From: Thermoguttaceae bacterium
Lineage (GTDB): Bacteria > Planctomycetota > Planctomycetia > Pirellulales > Thermoguttaceae
Assembly: GCA_017559825.1 (NCBI GenBank)
Contig: JAFYQR010000180.1
Location: 1 to 32,038, forward strand
Direction: 5' to 3'
DNA length: 32,038 bases
In this document: positions 32,012 through 32,038 of the stretch, piece by piece
How positions within the stretch are numbered: position 1 is the stretch's first letter
Layout: the number at the start of each line of letters is the position of its first letter
Position numbers and translations under genes: made by a program
The notes under the pieces: model-generated
Databases searched by the model: none
The model's input: only the letters and a program-made list of their open reading frames with translations
Told to the model about the DNA's origin: nothing

Positions 32012-32038
32012 GGCCCCATCGTTTAACGGTTAGGACAC
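32012..32038 (+). tRNA. Second tRNA-Glu, truncated by the window edge
   Basis: The last 27 bases are identical to the first 27 bases of the tRNA-Glu at 31862, starting GGCCCCA. The spacer between the two genes is 78 bases. The two genes are probably co-transcribed in tandem. Confidence 0.85.

Noticed and set aside
1..32038. Insertion sequence, prophage, integrase or toxin-antitoxin genes
   Set aside because: No transposase, integrase, phage or toxin-antitoxin motif was seen in any plausible frame, and no target-site duplications were found around the Sel1 pair or the tRNA genes.

Overview
The window looks like chromosomal DNA of a member of the Planctomycetota, most likely a host- or gut-associated lineage of the Pirellulales/Thermoguttaceae type. 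This is inferred from gene content, because no rRNA gene is present. The pointers are a Tat-exported Gfo/Idh/MocA oxidoreductase, a very large HzsA-related lipoprotein with two CXXCH motifs, an exported protein of unknown function, tandem Sel1-repeat proteins, an Obg GTPase without its C-terminal OCT domain, and loosely packed genes that mostly have their own promoters. Coding DNA is GC-rich. Several intergenic stretches (3.84-4.32 kb, around 28.89 kb and 31.4 kb) are AT-rich. Nearly every gene is on the minus strand; the exceptions are an orphan secreted protein, glgC and the tRNA-Glu genes.

Layout. 0-3.7 kb: xseB (runs off the left edge), a cyclophilin, an alpha/beta hydrolase and a stand-alone GMP-synthase ATP-pyrophosphatase subunit. 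3.7-5.5 kb: an AT-rich divergent control region with a possible short minus-strand RNA, then an orphan exported acidic protein. 5.5-11.8 kb: hisB and hisC, separated by two large paralogous Sel1-repeat genes, each with its own near-identical promoter block. 12-16 kb: a MenA-type prenyltransferase, a Tat-exported oxidoreductase, a single-domain response regulator and a TPR/coiled-coil protein. 16.1-18.9 kb: a DEAD-box RNA helicase with an exceptionally long charged N-terminal extension. 19-21.7 kb: a PfkB sugar kinase, divergent from glgC. 21.8-23.4 kb: obg and rpmA, separated by a strong terminator. 23.7-25.4 kb: an exported protein of unknown function and a small Smr-domain protein. 25.5-31.3 kb: the HzsA-related lipoprotein, a FabZ-like dehydratase and a CrtI-type FAD oxidoreductase. 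31.8-32.04 kb: two tandem tRNA-Glu(UUC) genes, the second cut by the window edge.

Most genes are housekeeping or metabolic (histidine, GMP, menaquinone, glycogen, translation). No mobile element, CRISPR array, prophage or defence island was seen. A consistent promoter grammar recurs: -35 TTGCRN or TTGACG, 16-18 bp, then TATAAT or a close match, often preceded by GT on the same strand. The points most worth a second look are the duplicated promoter-plus-Sel1 units inserted between hisC and hisB, the split GMP synthase, the promoter-terminator pair that predicts a roughly 100-nt RNA or attenuator upstream of guaA, the helicase extension, and the HzsA-related cytochrome-like lipoprotein.
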